DNA of 39,369 nucleotides from JAJZJT01 sp049964655. GTDB lineage: Bacteria > Actinomycetota > Acidimicrobiia > Acidimicrobiales > RAAP-2. The notes beneath the pieces are model-generated. The model did no database searches, was not told the origin of the DNA, and saw nothing but the letters and a program-made list of their open reading frames with translations. The DNA is taken from positions 1 to 39,369 of the forward strand of contig JBMFXC010000014.1 in assembly GCA_049964655.1 (NCBI GenBank). Direction: 5' to 3'. The position numbers and the translations under genes are program-made. Numbering within the stretch: the stretch's first letter is position 1; each line of letters opens with the position of its first letter. Shown here piece after piece: positions 15,728 to 22,765 of this stretch.

Positions 15728-16336
15728 TCACCGGAGGTGGTGGAGGCGGTGATCGCGGTGGCGGTGGACGGAGACGGCATAGGTCTCCGACCCGGTGAAC
15801 GGAGCGCCCTCCCAGGTGGCAAAGCGCTGCTCGAGCACCAAGCCGGCGGCGGTCGCCACGTCGTCGTAGCGGTCGAGCCCGATCCCCCGGTCGAGGGCGA
15901 AGCCGGCGAGGAGGCGACCGTCGGGCGCCAGGTGACGGGCCGCTGCGGCGACCACCGCGCCCTCAGTGCCCGGGGCCACGAAGCACAGCACGTTGCCGGC
16001 CATGACCACCACGTCGAAGACGCGGCCGAGCTCCAGCCCGGCCAGGTCGGCCTCGACCCAGGCGAGCCCGGGCGCCTTGCTCCGGGCGGTCGCCAGCATG
16101 GCCGGGTCGACGTCGACCCCCACCACCTCGATACCTCGCCGGGCGAGCTCGACGGCCACGCGCCCGGTTCCGCACCCGGCGTCGAGCACGGTGCTCGGTC
16201 CGTAGGAGGCCACCCGGTCCGCTTCGCCGTGGACAGGGATGCCGGCGGCAGCGAGCGCCTCGAAACGGGCGTCGTACTCGACGCCCCGCGCCACCAGCGC
16301 GGCCAGCCAGCGGTTCGTCGCCCTGGTGTCGGCCAC
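15728..16336 (-). CDS. Class I SAM-dependent methyltransferase
   Basis: The 202-residue protein has the SAM-binding motif I TVLDAGCGTGRVAVELARRG, the acidic motif II end VVGVDVD and motif VEADLAGLELGRVFDVVVM. The substrate is not recognisable. The GTG at 16336 starts a sensible N-terminus (VADTRATNRWLAALVARG); the frame is open further upstream but that part looks non-coding and would cross the divergent promoter of the next gene. It lies directly upstream of the Fpg-like gene on the same strand. Confidence 0.85.
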   Translation of the reverse strand: MADTRATNRWLAALVARGVEYDARFEALAAAGIPVHGEADRVASYGPSTVLDAGCGTGRVAVELARRGIEVVGVDVDPAMLATARSKAPGLAWVEADLAGLELGRVFDVVVMAGNVLCFVAPGTEGAVVAAAARHLAPDGRLLAGFALDRGIGLDRYDDVATAAGLVLEQRFATWEGAPFTGSETYAVSVHRHRDHRLHHLR

Positions 16337-16428
16337 GGCCCAAGGGTAGGCGTCAGAGCCGCTCGACACGGTCGGGTCCCGATCCGGACGGCCGGCGGTC
16401 GACCACCCCGAGGGCGGTCTGCCGTCGC

Positions 16429-16434
16429 TATGGT
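16429..16434 (+). promoter_or_regulatory. Possible -10 element of a leaderless promoter
   Basis: TATGGT ends six bases before the ATG at 16441, so transcription would start at the codon itself. No ribosome binding site fits in between. No convincing -35 element is visible at normal spacing. Confidence 0.4.
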
Positions 16435-16440
16435 GGGCGC

Positions 16441-17565
16441 ATGCCACCCGAGAAGCCGCAGTGGGCCGAGCTCCTCCGAGAGGTCGTCACCAGTGGCCTG
16501 TGCACGGGGTGCGCCGGATGCGTCGTGGCGTGCCCCCATGACGTCCTCGCCTACGACGACACGGGGGGCCGCTACAAGCCCTTCCACGTCGAGGCCGACG
16601 GCGGCCCCGACGACTGCACCCACGGACTGAAGGGCTGCACGATGTGCACCCGAGCCTGTCCGCGCTTTCGCACCTGGGAGCCGGAGATCGACACGCACCT
16701 CTTCGGCCGCACGCGCCAGCCGAGCGAGGTCGCCGGCGTGAGCTCCGACATCCTCCTGGCCCGGGCCACCGACCCCGACGTCCTCGATGCCGGTCAGGAT
16801 GGTGGGCTCGTGTCGGCGCTCCTCATCTGGGCGCTCGAGCACGACGTGGTCGACGCCGCCCTCGTTTCGGCCCTCGAGGGAGACGGCACCAGTTGGAAAG
16901 CCGTCCCCGCGGTCGTGACCGACCGCGCCGGCGTCCTCGGCACCGCTGGGTCGCGCTACACGTACTCGGCCAACACCCTTGCCTACCCGGCGGCGACGGC
17001 CGCCGGTGCCGAGCGCATCGCTCTCGTCGGCATGGGTTGCCAGGCGTCTGCCCCCCCGGTGATGCGGGCGCGCAAGGCGGGCAAGATCGCCCGTCGGCTG
17101 GCGCTGACCATCGGGCTGCTGTGCTCGAAGACGTTCGACGACGCCATCTTCCCGGAGCTCTTCGAGGCCCGGTACGGCATCCCCCGCGAGTCCATCACCA
17201 AGATGAACATCAAGGGCGTCTTCCAGGTGTGGACGAACGACGGCGGCTACCACGAGGTCCCGTTGAAGGAAGCACACGCCTGGACCCGCCAGGGGTGCAC
17301 CTCGTGCCCGGACTTCGCCGCCGAGCACGCCGACATCTCGACGGGCGGCATCGGGGCGTTCAACGACTGGACGCTCACCATCGTGCGCACCGAGCTCGGG
17401 CGCTCGCTCGTCGACGACATGGTGGCTGCCGGAGCCATCGAGACGCGGCCTGGTGACGACGACCCGGGTGCGATCGCCCTCCTTCACAAGCTGGCCCGGG
17501 TGAGCCGGAGGCGGTGGCCGGCGACGGCCGAGGCGATGCCGGGTCGGCTGCCGACTCCAGCGTGA
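16441..17565 (+). CDS. Coenzyme F420 hydrogenase/dehydrogenase beta-subunit-like iron-sulfur protein
   Basis: The 374-residue protein opens with a ferredoxin-type motif CTGCAGCVVACP (C21, C24, C27, C31) and a second Cys set CTHGLKGCTMCTRACP, enough for two [4Fe-4S] clusters. The rest matches the FrhB/FdhB family: DAGQDGGLVSALLIWALEH, GSRYTYSAN, VGMGCQASAP, LLCSKTFDD, INIKG-like (MNIKGVF), and GCTSCPDFAAEHADISTGGI (shown in part). The family moves electrons between F420 (or related flavins) and Fe-S centres. The partner enzyme is not encoded nearby. It is the first gene of a four-gene run whose members all overlap. Confidence 0.9.
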   Translation: MPPEKPQWAELLREVVTSGLCTGCAGCVVACPHDVLAYDDTGGRYKPFHVEADGGPDDCTHGLKGCTMCTRACPRFRTWEPEIDTHLFGRTRQPSEVAGVSSDILLARATDPDVLDAGQDGGLVSALLIWALEHDVVDAALVSALEGDGTSWKAVPAVVTDRAGVLGTAGSRYTYSANTLAYPAATAAGAERIALVGMGCQASAPPVMRARKAGKIARRLALTIGLLCSKTFDDAIFPELFEARYGIPRESITKMNIKGVFQVWTNDGGYHEVPLKEAHAWTRQGCTSCPDFAAEHADISTGGIGAFNDWTLTIVRTELGRSLVDDMVAAGAIETRPGDDDPGAIALLHKLARVSRRRWPATAEAMPGRLPTPA

Positions 17566-18266
17566 CGGAGACCTCCACACCGCCGGCGCGGGTCGGACCG
17601 TCCACCCGGTCGCGGCGGGCCGGGCGACGGAGGCCTACGGTGGTGCTCCTCGTGCGCCACGGGGCCACGCCGACCACCGGTGCCGTGCTGCCCGGGCGCG
17701 CCCGCGGCCTCCACCTGTCGGACGCCGGACGGGCGCAGGCCGAGGCGGTCGCCCAACGCCTCACCGCCCTGGCAGGACGACCGACCGGCGGCCCGGTCGC
17801 CGTCTACGCCTCCCCGCTCGAACGGACGCGCGAGACCGCCGCGCCGATCGCCCGGGCGCTCGGCCTCCGAGCCCGCACGGAGCGGGGCCTTCTCGAGTGC
17901 GACTTCGGGGAGTGGACCGGCGCCGAGCTCAAGGTGCTGATGCGCAGGCCTGAGTGGACCACGGTGCAGCGTGCGCCCAGCCTGTTCCGGTTCCCCGGCG
18001 GGGAGTCCTTCACGGACATGCAACAGCGCATCACCGACACCGTGGCCCGGCTGGTGGCCCGCCACCCCGGCGAGACGATCGTGGCGGTCTCCCACGCCGA
18101 CCCCATCAAGGCCGCCCTGGCCATGGCGGCCGGCACTCATCTCGACCTGTTCCAACGCCTGGTCGTCTCGCCGTGCTCCGTCTCGGCAGTCTCCTACGAC
18201 CCGGAGGGGACCCACGTGCTCACCGTCAACTCCACCGGATCGCTGGTGGACCTGGGGCTCTCGTGA
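17562..18266 (+). CDS. Histidine phosphatase family protein (MSMEG_4193-type)
   Basis: A 234-residue phosphoglycerate-mutase-fold phosphatase. The catalytic motif is LLVRHGAT (H33), with supporting Arg in SPLERTRETA, the acidic stretch LLECDFGEWTG and the second catalytic His in VSHADPIK. The first 25 residues are basic and low complexity. The substrate is unknown; actinobacterial relatives in this gene order are called MSMEG_4193-type phosphomutase-like proteins. The GTG at 17562 overlaps the upstream stop, and its own stop overlaps the DUF3090 start, both as GTGA. Confidence 0.9.
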   Translation: MTETSTPPARVGPSTRSRRAGRRRPTVVLLVRHGATPTTGAVLPGRARGLHLSDAGRAQAEAVAQRLTALAGRPTGGPVAVYASPLERTRETAAPIARALGLRARTERGLLECDFGEWTGAELKVLMRRPEWTTVQRAPSLFRFPGGESFTDMQQRITDTVARLVARHPGETIVAVSHADPIKAALAMAAGTHLDLFQRLVVSPCSVSAVSYDPEGTHVLTVNSTGSLVDLGLS

Positions 18267-18760
18267 CCATCGGCTACGACTTCTCCGCGCCCGGTCGCTT
18301 CACGGTCGGGGCCATCGGGCCCGTCGGACAGCGGCTCTTCCTCCTCCAGTGCCGTGACGGCCCGCTCCTGCTGACCCTCAAGATCGAAAAGCGCCAGGTC
18401 GCCGTGTTGGCCGCCACCCTCGCCACCATCGTGCGCGACCACGAACGACCCGGGCACCTGCCCGACGACCTCGCCCTCGAGGAACCCACGAAACCCGATT
18501 GGACAGTCGGGACGGTGGGGGTCTCCTACGACGAGGACGACCAGCGCATCGTGCTGGTCGTCGAGGAGCTGGTGGCCGAAGGCGAGCCCGGCGCCATCGC
18601 CCGCATCTCGATCACCCGCGAGCAGGCAGCGGCGTTCGCCATCCGGGCCACAGCCCTGGTGGAGGCGGGGCGGCCGCCATGCCCGCTGTGCGGCTCGCCC
18701 CTCGATCCTTCCGGTCACGAGTGCCCCCGGACGAACGGCCACCGGCCTCCCGTCGCCTGA
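18263..18760 (+). CDS. DUF3090 family protein
   Basis: The 165-residue protein matches DUF3090: an N-terminal FSAPGRFTVGAIGPVGQRLF, a middle KIEKRQVAVLA and a C-terminal EQAAAFAIRATALVEAGRPPC (shown in part) leading to a small Cys/His cluster CPLCGSPLDPSGHECP that could bind zinc. The function is not established. The family is almost always found between a histidine phosphatase and a SCO1664-type protein, as here. It starts with GTG inside the phosphatase stop. The inverted repeat CTGACCGG/CCGGTCAG (18757-18764 and 18773-18780) sits on its stop codon. Confidence 0.9.
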   Translation: MTIGYDFSAPGRFTVGAIGPVGQRLFLLQCRDGPLLLTLKIEKRQVAVLAATLATIVRDHERPGHLPDDLALEEPTKPDWTVGTVGVSYDEDDQRIVLVVEELVAEGEPGAIARISITREQAAAFAIRATALVEAGRPPCPLCGSPLDPSGHECPRTNGHRPPVA

Positions 18761-19500
18761 CCGGCTGGCGCCCCGGTCAGGCCGGTCTGGAGGAGCTCAC
18801 CGACCTGCTCGCAACGGCCCCCCTGGCCGTCGAGGGCCGCCTCCCGTGGAGCTCGAACCTATCGCTGCTGGTCACCGTCGAGGCCCCCCGTCCCGACGAC
18901 GCGACGGCCGCGCTCCACGCCGTCTACAAACCGGGACGGGGCGAGCGGCCCCTGTGGGACTTCCCCGACGGCCTCTACCGTCGCGAGGTCGCCGCCGCCG
19001 TCCTCTCCGACGCCCTCGGCTGGGGTCTCGTCCCCCCCACCGTCCTCCGGCACGACGGCCCACTCGGGTCGGGATCGGTCCAGCTCTTCGTCGACGCCGA
19101 CTACGAGGAGCACTACTTCACGCTGGTGGAGACCGGCAAGCACGACGCGGCCCTCCGGGCCATCTGCGCCTTCGACATCGTCGCCAACAACGCCGACCGC
19201 AAGAGCGGACACGTCCTCCTCGGAGCGGGGGGGCGCCTGTGGGCGATCGACCACGGGCTGTGCTTCCACGAGGCGCCCAAGCTCCGGACCGTCATCTGGG
19301 ACTTCGCCGGCGACCCCGTCCCCGCCCACCTGCTCGATGACCTGGCCGCCCTGGTCGACGACCTGCCAGGGGAGCTCACACGACTCCTCGCCCCCGCCGA
19401 GCGCACGGCAGTCGCCCGGCGGGCGGCCGACCTCGTAGAGACGGGTTGCTTTCCCGAGCCCGCAGGAGAGCGACCCCCCTACCCCTGGCCACTCATCTGA
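18721..19500 (+). CDS. SCO1664-family protein (PI3/4-kinase-like fold)
   Basis: A 259-residue member of the SCO1664 family. Typical motifs are VEGRLPWSSN, AVYKPGRGERPLWDFPDGL, YRREVAAAVLSDALGW, the kinase-like FDIVANNADRKSGHVLL and LWAIDHGLCFHEAPKLRTVI. The paired N-D and I-D-H motifs resemble the catalytic and metal-binding loops of phosphatidylinositol-kinase-like folds, so it may be a phosphotransferase; no substrate is known. I chose the GTG at 18721; the ATG at 18679, with GGAGG 13 bases upstream, would add 14 residues. Either start overlaps DUF3090, tying the trio together. Confidence 0.85.
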   Translation: MPPDERPPASRRLTGWRPGQAGLEELTDLLATAPLAVEGRLPWSSNLSLLVTVEAPRPDDATAALHAVYKPGRGERPLWDFPDGLYRREVAAAVLSDALGWGLVPPTVLRHDGPLGSGSVQLFVDADYEEHYFTLVETGKHDAALRAICAFDIVANNADRKSGHVLLGAGGRLWAIDHGLCFHEAPKLRTVIWDFAGDPVPAHLLDDLAALVDDLPGELTRLLAPAERTAVARRAADLVETGCFPEPAGERPPYPWPLI

Positions 19501-19521
19501 GTCGCGTCACGTCGCTCCGCC

Positions 19522-19545
19522 GGCCCGGGCCGGCCGGCCCGGGCC
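19522..19545. terminator. 24-bp perfect palindrome between convergent genes
   Basis: GGCCCGGGCCGG followed by its exact mirror fills most of the 63-bp gap between the SCO1664-type gene and etfA, which converge. A very stable hairpin can form on either transcript, so a two-way terminator is likely, though there is no T-run. Confidence 0.6.
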
Positions 19546-19563
19546 AGTCCCGACTGCGGCAGG

Positions 19564-20532
19564 TCAGCCGCGGGCCTTGAGCGCCTCGATCAGCTTCGGC
19601 ACGACCTTGTGCACGTCACCCACGATGCCCAGGTCTGCGACGGTGAAGATCGGCGCGTCCTGGTCCTTGTTGATGGCGATGATGTTCTTGGAGTTCTTCA
19701 TCCCGACCAGGTGCTGGGTGGCTCCTGAGATCCCACAGGCGAGGTACACCGTGGGCTTCACGGTCTTGCCGGTCTGGCCGACCTGGTAGGCGTAGGGCAC
19801 CCAGCCGGCATCCACGATGGCGCGGCTGGCACCCGGCGCACCCTTCAGCAGGCTGGCCAGCTCCTCCACCATGGCGTAGCTGTCCTTGTCACCCAGCCCC
19901 CGGCCACCCGAGACCACGACGTCCGCCTCGTCGAGCTTGGGGCCCGAGCGCTCCTCGACGTGGCGAGCGACGACGGTCGCCGTGTTCGTCGCACCCGTCT
20001 CCCCGACGGCCAGGGGGACGACGGCGGCCGCGGCTCCACCCGACGGCTCGGCAGCGAACGACTTGGCTCGGACCACGAAGATCCCCGGGCCATCACCCGT
20101 GAAGCGGGCCGTGACGACCTGGGTACCACCGAAGATGGCGTGCTGGCTGACCAGGCCGCCCTCGTCGCTCAGCCCGACCACGTTGGTCAGCACCGGGCGA
20201 TCGAGCTTGGCCGAGAGCCGACCGGCGATGTCACGGCCGTCGTAGGTAGCCGGGAAGAGGATGGCGTCAGGACCCTGGCCGGCGCTGACTGCCCCGGCGA
20301 TCGCCGCGGCGACCGGGACCCCGGGCAGGGCGTCCCCGATGTCGCCTACGTCGCGGACGGTGGTCGCGCCGTACTCCCCGAGCGGCCCGGCGACCTCCGC
20401 CGTAGCCGGTCCCCAGGCCACCGCCTCGACCGTTCCGGCCAGCGCGCGGGCCTGCGTGATGAGCTCGAGGCTCGTGGTGGTGGGCTTGCCGTCGGCGACT
20501 TCCGCCAACACCCAGATGGTTGCAATCGACAT
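19564..20532 (-). CDS. etfA: Electron transfer flavoprotein alpha subunit
   Basis: EtfA (322 aa) holds the FAD of the electron transfer flavoprotein, which takes electrons from acyl-CoA dehydrogenases and passes them to the quinone pool. The C-terminal FAD domain is intact: SGGRGLGDKDSYAMVEELA, GASRAIVDAGWVPYAYQVGQ (in part QVGQTGKTVKP), YLACGISGATQHL and NSKNIIAINKDQDAPIF. The ATG at 20532 is 58 bases after etfB in the same direction, so the pair is co-transcribed. It would serve fatty-acid oxidation, consistent with the CoA-ester genes earlier in the window. Confidence 0.97.
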   Translation of the reverse strand: MSIATIWVLAEVADGKPTTTSLELITQARALAGTVEAVAWGPATAEVAGPLGEYGATTVRDVGDIGDALPGVPVAAAIAGAVSAGQGPDAILFPATYDGRDIAGRLSAKLDRPVLTNVVGLSDEGGLVSQHAIFGGTQVVTARFTGDGPGIFVVRAKSFAAEPSGGAAAAVVPLAVGETGATNTATVVARHVEERSGPKLDEADVVVSGGRGLGDKDSYAMVEELASLLKGAPGASRAIVDAGWVPYAYQVGQTGKTVKPTVYLACGISGATQHLVGMKNSKNIIAINKDQDAPIFTVADLGIVGDVHKVVPKLIEALKARG

Positions 20533-20590
20533 CGTGTGCTCGTTCCCTCTCGGTTCGCTACCGGACCTGGTCGCCGTTCGCCCCAGGTGC

Positions 20591-21370
20591 CTACAGGATC
20601 TTCAGCTGCTCGAGGAACTGGATGACGCGCTCGTGGGCGTCGCCCTCGTCCACGACGACCTCGCCGGCCGAGCGGGCCTCGGCCTCGACCACCGAGACGA
20701 TCTCCTGGCGGGCACCGCCGGCGCCCACCTGCGAGCCGTCGAGCCCGAGGTCGGCTGCCGTGAGGGTGTCCACCGGCTTCGACTTCGCCGCCATGATCCC
20801 CTTGAAGGAGGGGTAGCGCGGCTCGACGACGCCCGCCGTCACCGTCACCACGGCGGGCAACGGGCTCGTCACCTCGTCGTAGCCGGCCTCGGTCTGGCGC
20901 TCGACCTTCACGGTCTGCCCGTCCACCTCGACCTTCTTGGCGAAGGTCACCGAAGGCAGGCCGAGGAGCTCGGCCACCTGCACCGGGGTGGTGCCCGTGT
21001 AGCCGTCGGTGGACTCCGTGGCGGCGATGACGAGGTCGGGCTCGGCGCGCCGGATGGCGGCGGCCAGCACCTTCGCCGTGCCCAGGGCATCGGAACCGGC
21101 GAGGGTCTCGTCGCTCACCAGGATGGCCTTGGCCGCTCCCATGGCCAGCGCCGTACGAAGCCCGGACGTCTCGCCGTTGGGGGCCATCGACACGAGGGTC
21201 ACCTCACCACCGCCGGCAGCGTCGACCAGCTGGAGCGCCATCTCGACCCCGTAGGCATCGGAGTCGTCGAGGATCAGCTTGCCGGAGCGGACGAGGTTGT
21301 GGGTTCCCGGGTCGAGCGCCGGCGGCGCGGCCGGGTCGGGGATCTGCTTGACACAGACGACGACGTTCAT
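20591..21370 (-). CDS. etfB: Electron transfer flavoprotein beta subunit
   Basis: EtfB (259 aa) starts MNVVVCVKQIPDP, the usual N-terminus, and has the family signature in the region VTVTAGVVEPRYPSFKGIMA followed by AAKSKPVDTLTAADLGL. It forms the heterodimer with EtfA and binds AMP. The ATG at 21370 was chosen over an upstream GTG because it gives the standard N-terminus. Immediately upstream is an unusually A/T-rich patch with the palindrome TTGTTGAACAA. Confidence 0.97.
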   Translation of the reverse strand: MNVVVCVKQIPDPAAPPALDPGTHNLVRSGKLILDDSDAYGVEMALQLVDAAGGGEVTLVSMAPNGETSGLRTALAMGAAKAILVSDETLAGSDALGTAKVLAAAIRRAEPDLVIAATESTDGYTGTTPVQVAELLGLPSVTFAKKVEVDGQTVKVERQTEAGYDEVTSPLPAVVTVTAGVVEPRYPSFKGIMAAKSKPVDTLTAADLGLDGSQVGAGGARQEIVSVVEAEARSAGEVVVDEGDAHERVIQFLEQLKIL

Positions 21371-21379
21371 GGTCGTGCA

Positions 21380-21390
21380 TTGTTGAACAA
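21380..21390 (-). promoter_or_regulatory. A/T-rich palindrome in front of etfB
   Basis: TTGTTGAACAA (TTGTT, one base, AACAA) lies nine bases upstream of the etfB ATG within an A/T-rich island that stands out in about 70% G+C. It is well placed to be an operator overlapping the promoter. The binding protein is unknown. Confidence 0.45.
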
Positions 21391-21427
21391 AATCGCCTCG
21401 ACTGCCCAATCGGGGAACTTTGCCTGG

Positions 21428-22162
21428 TCAGCGGGGCACGTCGCGCTGCGAGACGGCGAGGTCGACCCGGTCGGTGATGACCGTCTCCACCCCGAGCCTG
21501 CGCATGCGGTCGAGGTCGTCGGCATCGTTGACCGTCCAGGCCGCCACAGCCAACCCCGCCCCGTGGGCCGCCGCCACCGTGTCCGAGCGCACGAGGGCCA
21601 CGGGGAGGTGCACCGCCCGGCACCCGGCGTCGGCGGCGAGCTCGATGCCCGCCGACGGGTCGGCCCACGACGCGAGCAGCAGCCCGGTCGCCAGGGTCGG
21701 ATGACGGCGGCGCACCGCGTCGAGGGACGGGAGCCAGAACGAAGAGACCACCGTCGTCCCCTCGTCTCGGCAGTCGGCGACGGTGTCGGCCACCAGCCGG
21801 GCCACCTGCTCGTCAGGATCGAAGTCGACGTCGGTGGGCAGGTTCTTGATCTCGACGTTGACCACGAGGTCGCCGCACGCGGCGAGGGCGTCGGCGAGCA
21901 ACGGGACAGCCTCCGGCAGGTCGGCCACCCGCAGCTGGCACAACGGTCCGAGCCCGGGCAGCTCGGGGTCGTGATGGACGGCCAGGGCACCGTCGGCCGT
22001 CCGTCGCACGTCGAGCTCGACACCGTCGGCGCCCAGCTCGCGGGCACGGGCGAAGGCCTCGGTGGTGTTCTCGGCAATCCCACGGCTCGCGTCAGGGCAG
22101 CCACGGTGAGCGTAGACAGCAGGGACGAGGACGGGGTCGGCGGTCGGCGTGCTGGACGGCAT
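21428..22162 (-). CDS. Glycerophosphodiester phosphodiesterase
   Basis: The 244-residue enzyme hydrolyses glycerophosphodiesters to glycerol-3-phosphate and an alcohol. It has the full set of family motifs: AHRG (H19), ENTTEAF, GADGVELDVRRTADG, AVHHDPEL and, later, NVEIKN and VAAWTVNDADDLDRM with VITDR at the end. There is no signal peptide, so it is probably cytoplasmic. The ATG at 22162 has GGAGGAGG upstream. It is divergent from whiB and lies 57 bases upstream of etfB. Confidence 0.94.
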   Translation of the reverse strand: MPSSTPTADPVLVPAVYAHRGCPDASRGIAENTTEAFARARELGADGVELDVRRTADGALAVHHDPELPGLGPLCQLRVADLPEAVPLLADALAACGDLVVNVEIKNLPTDVDFDPDEQVARLVADTVADCRDEGTTVVSSFWLPSLDAVRRRHPTLATGLLLASWADPSAGIELAADAGCRAVHLPVALVRSDTVAAAHGAGLAVAAWTVNDADDLDRMRRLGVETVITDRVDLAVSQRDVPR

Positions 22163-22298
22163 AGGGCGGCCTCCTCCGGGTCGTCCACCCCCGACCCTTG
22201 GGTGGACAGGGCTCGACAAGTGCTTGCAGCCGGACGGTTCGGTCATTACTCTAGAAGGGCACCCCGGACGGCCGCCGACATCTGCCTGCGGCGAGCCA

Positions 22299-22314
22299 TG
22301 TGAACGGAATCACA
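22299..22314 (+). promoter_or_regulatory. CRP-type operator upstream of whiB
   Basis: TGTGAACGGAATCACA matches the CRP/FNR-family consensus TGTGA-N6-TCACA perfectly, with both half sites intact. It ends 31 bases before the whiB start. In Mycobacterium tuberculosis the CRP protein Rv3676 is known to regulate whiB1 from sites of this type, so the arrangement appears conserved. Confidence 0.75.
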
Positions 22315-22345
22315 AACCGGGTCCCTGGATGTGGAGGAGACTGTC

Positions 22346-22636
22346 GTGGCCCTCGTGTGGAATCGCACGGTCGAATGGGACGAAGGCGACTGGCGTTCGC
22401 TCGCCGCCTGTCGGGACACCGAGCCGGACCTGTTCTTCCCGGTGGGCACCACCGGGCCGGCGGTCGACCAGATCGACGCCGCCAAGCGAGTCTGTCGTAG
22501 TTGCGACGCCCAAGACCCCTGTCTCGACTTCGCCCTGGCCACCAACCAAGAGTCGGGAGTGTGGGGCGGTACGTCGGAAGAGGAGCGCCGCAAGCTGCGC
22601 AAGGCGTGGCTGGCCGCCCGCCGCCGAGCTTCCTGA
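22346..22636 (+). CDS. whiB1: WhiB-family transcriptional regulator (WhiB1-like)
   Basis: A 96-residue WhiB protein with four cluster-binding cysteines at 22, 50, 53 and 59 (C-X27-C-X2-C-X5-C), the turn GVWGG and a basic C-terminal tail (RRKLRKAWLAARRR) for DNA binding. WhiB proteins hold a nitric-oxide- and oxygen-sensitive [4Fe-4S] cluster and act with the main sigma factor. I chose the GTG at 22346, which has GGAGGAG six bases upstream. The neighbour on the opposite strand is a PdtaS-like kinase, as for whiB1 (Rv3219) and pdtaS (Rv3220c) in mycobacteria, which supports the WhiB1 assignment. A CRP-type site is in its promoter region. Confidence 0.93.
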   Translation: MALVWNRTVEWDEGDWRSLAACRDTEPDLFFPVGTTGPAVDQIDAAKRVCRSCDAQDPCLDFALATNQESGVWGGTSEEERRKLRKAWLAARRRAS

Positions 22637-22672
22637 CGCTGCGACCACTCCCCTCGTAAGGCCCGGCTTCCT

Positions 22673-22720
22673 GAGGCCCGGCCGGCTGACGTTCCCCTGC
22701 CGAGGCCAGGCCGGCTGGCG
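22673..22720. repeat. Two imperfect 19-bp repeats between whiB and pdtaS
   Basis: GAGGCCCGGCCGGCTGACG (22673-22691) and GAGGCCAGGCCGGCTGGCG (22702-22720) match at 17 of 19 positions. They lie in the 129-bp gap between convergent genes. They resemble the other repeat arrays in being GC-rich and close to stop codons. Confidence 0.6.
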
Positions 22721-22765
22721 CCGGGCCCACTTGATCGCTCGCCCGAGCACCGAGGGCCGGCGCGG

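Noticed and set aside
20261..22303. Plus-strand frame across etfA, etfB and the glycerophosphodiesterase gene
   Set aside because: It is antisense to three well-recognised genes and has no domain of its own.
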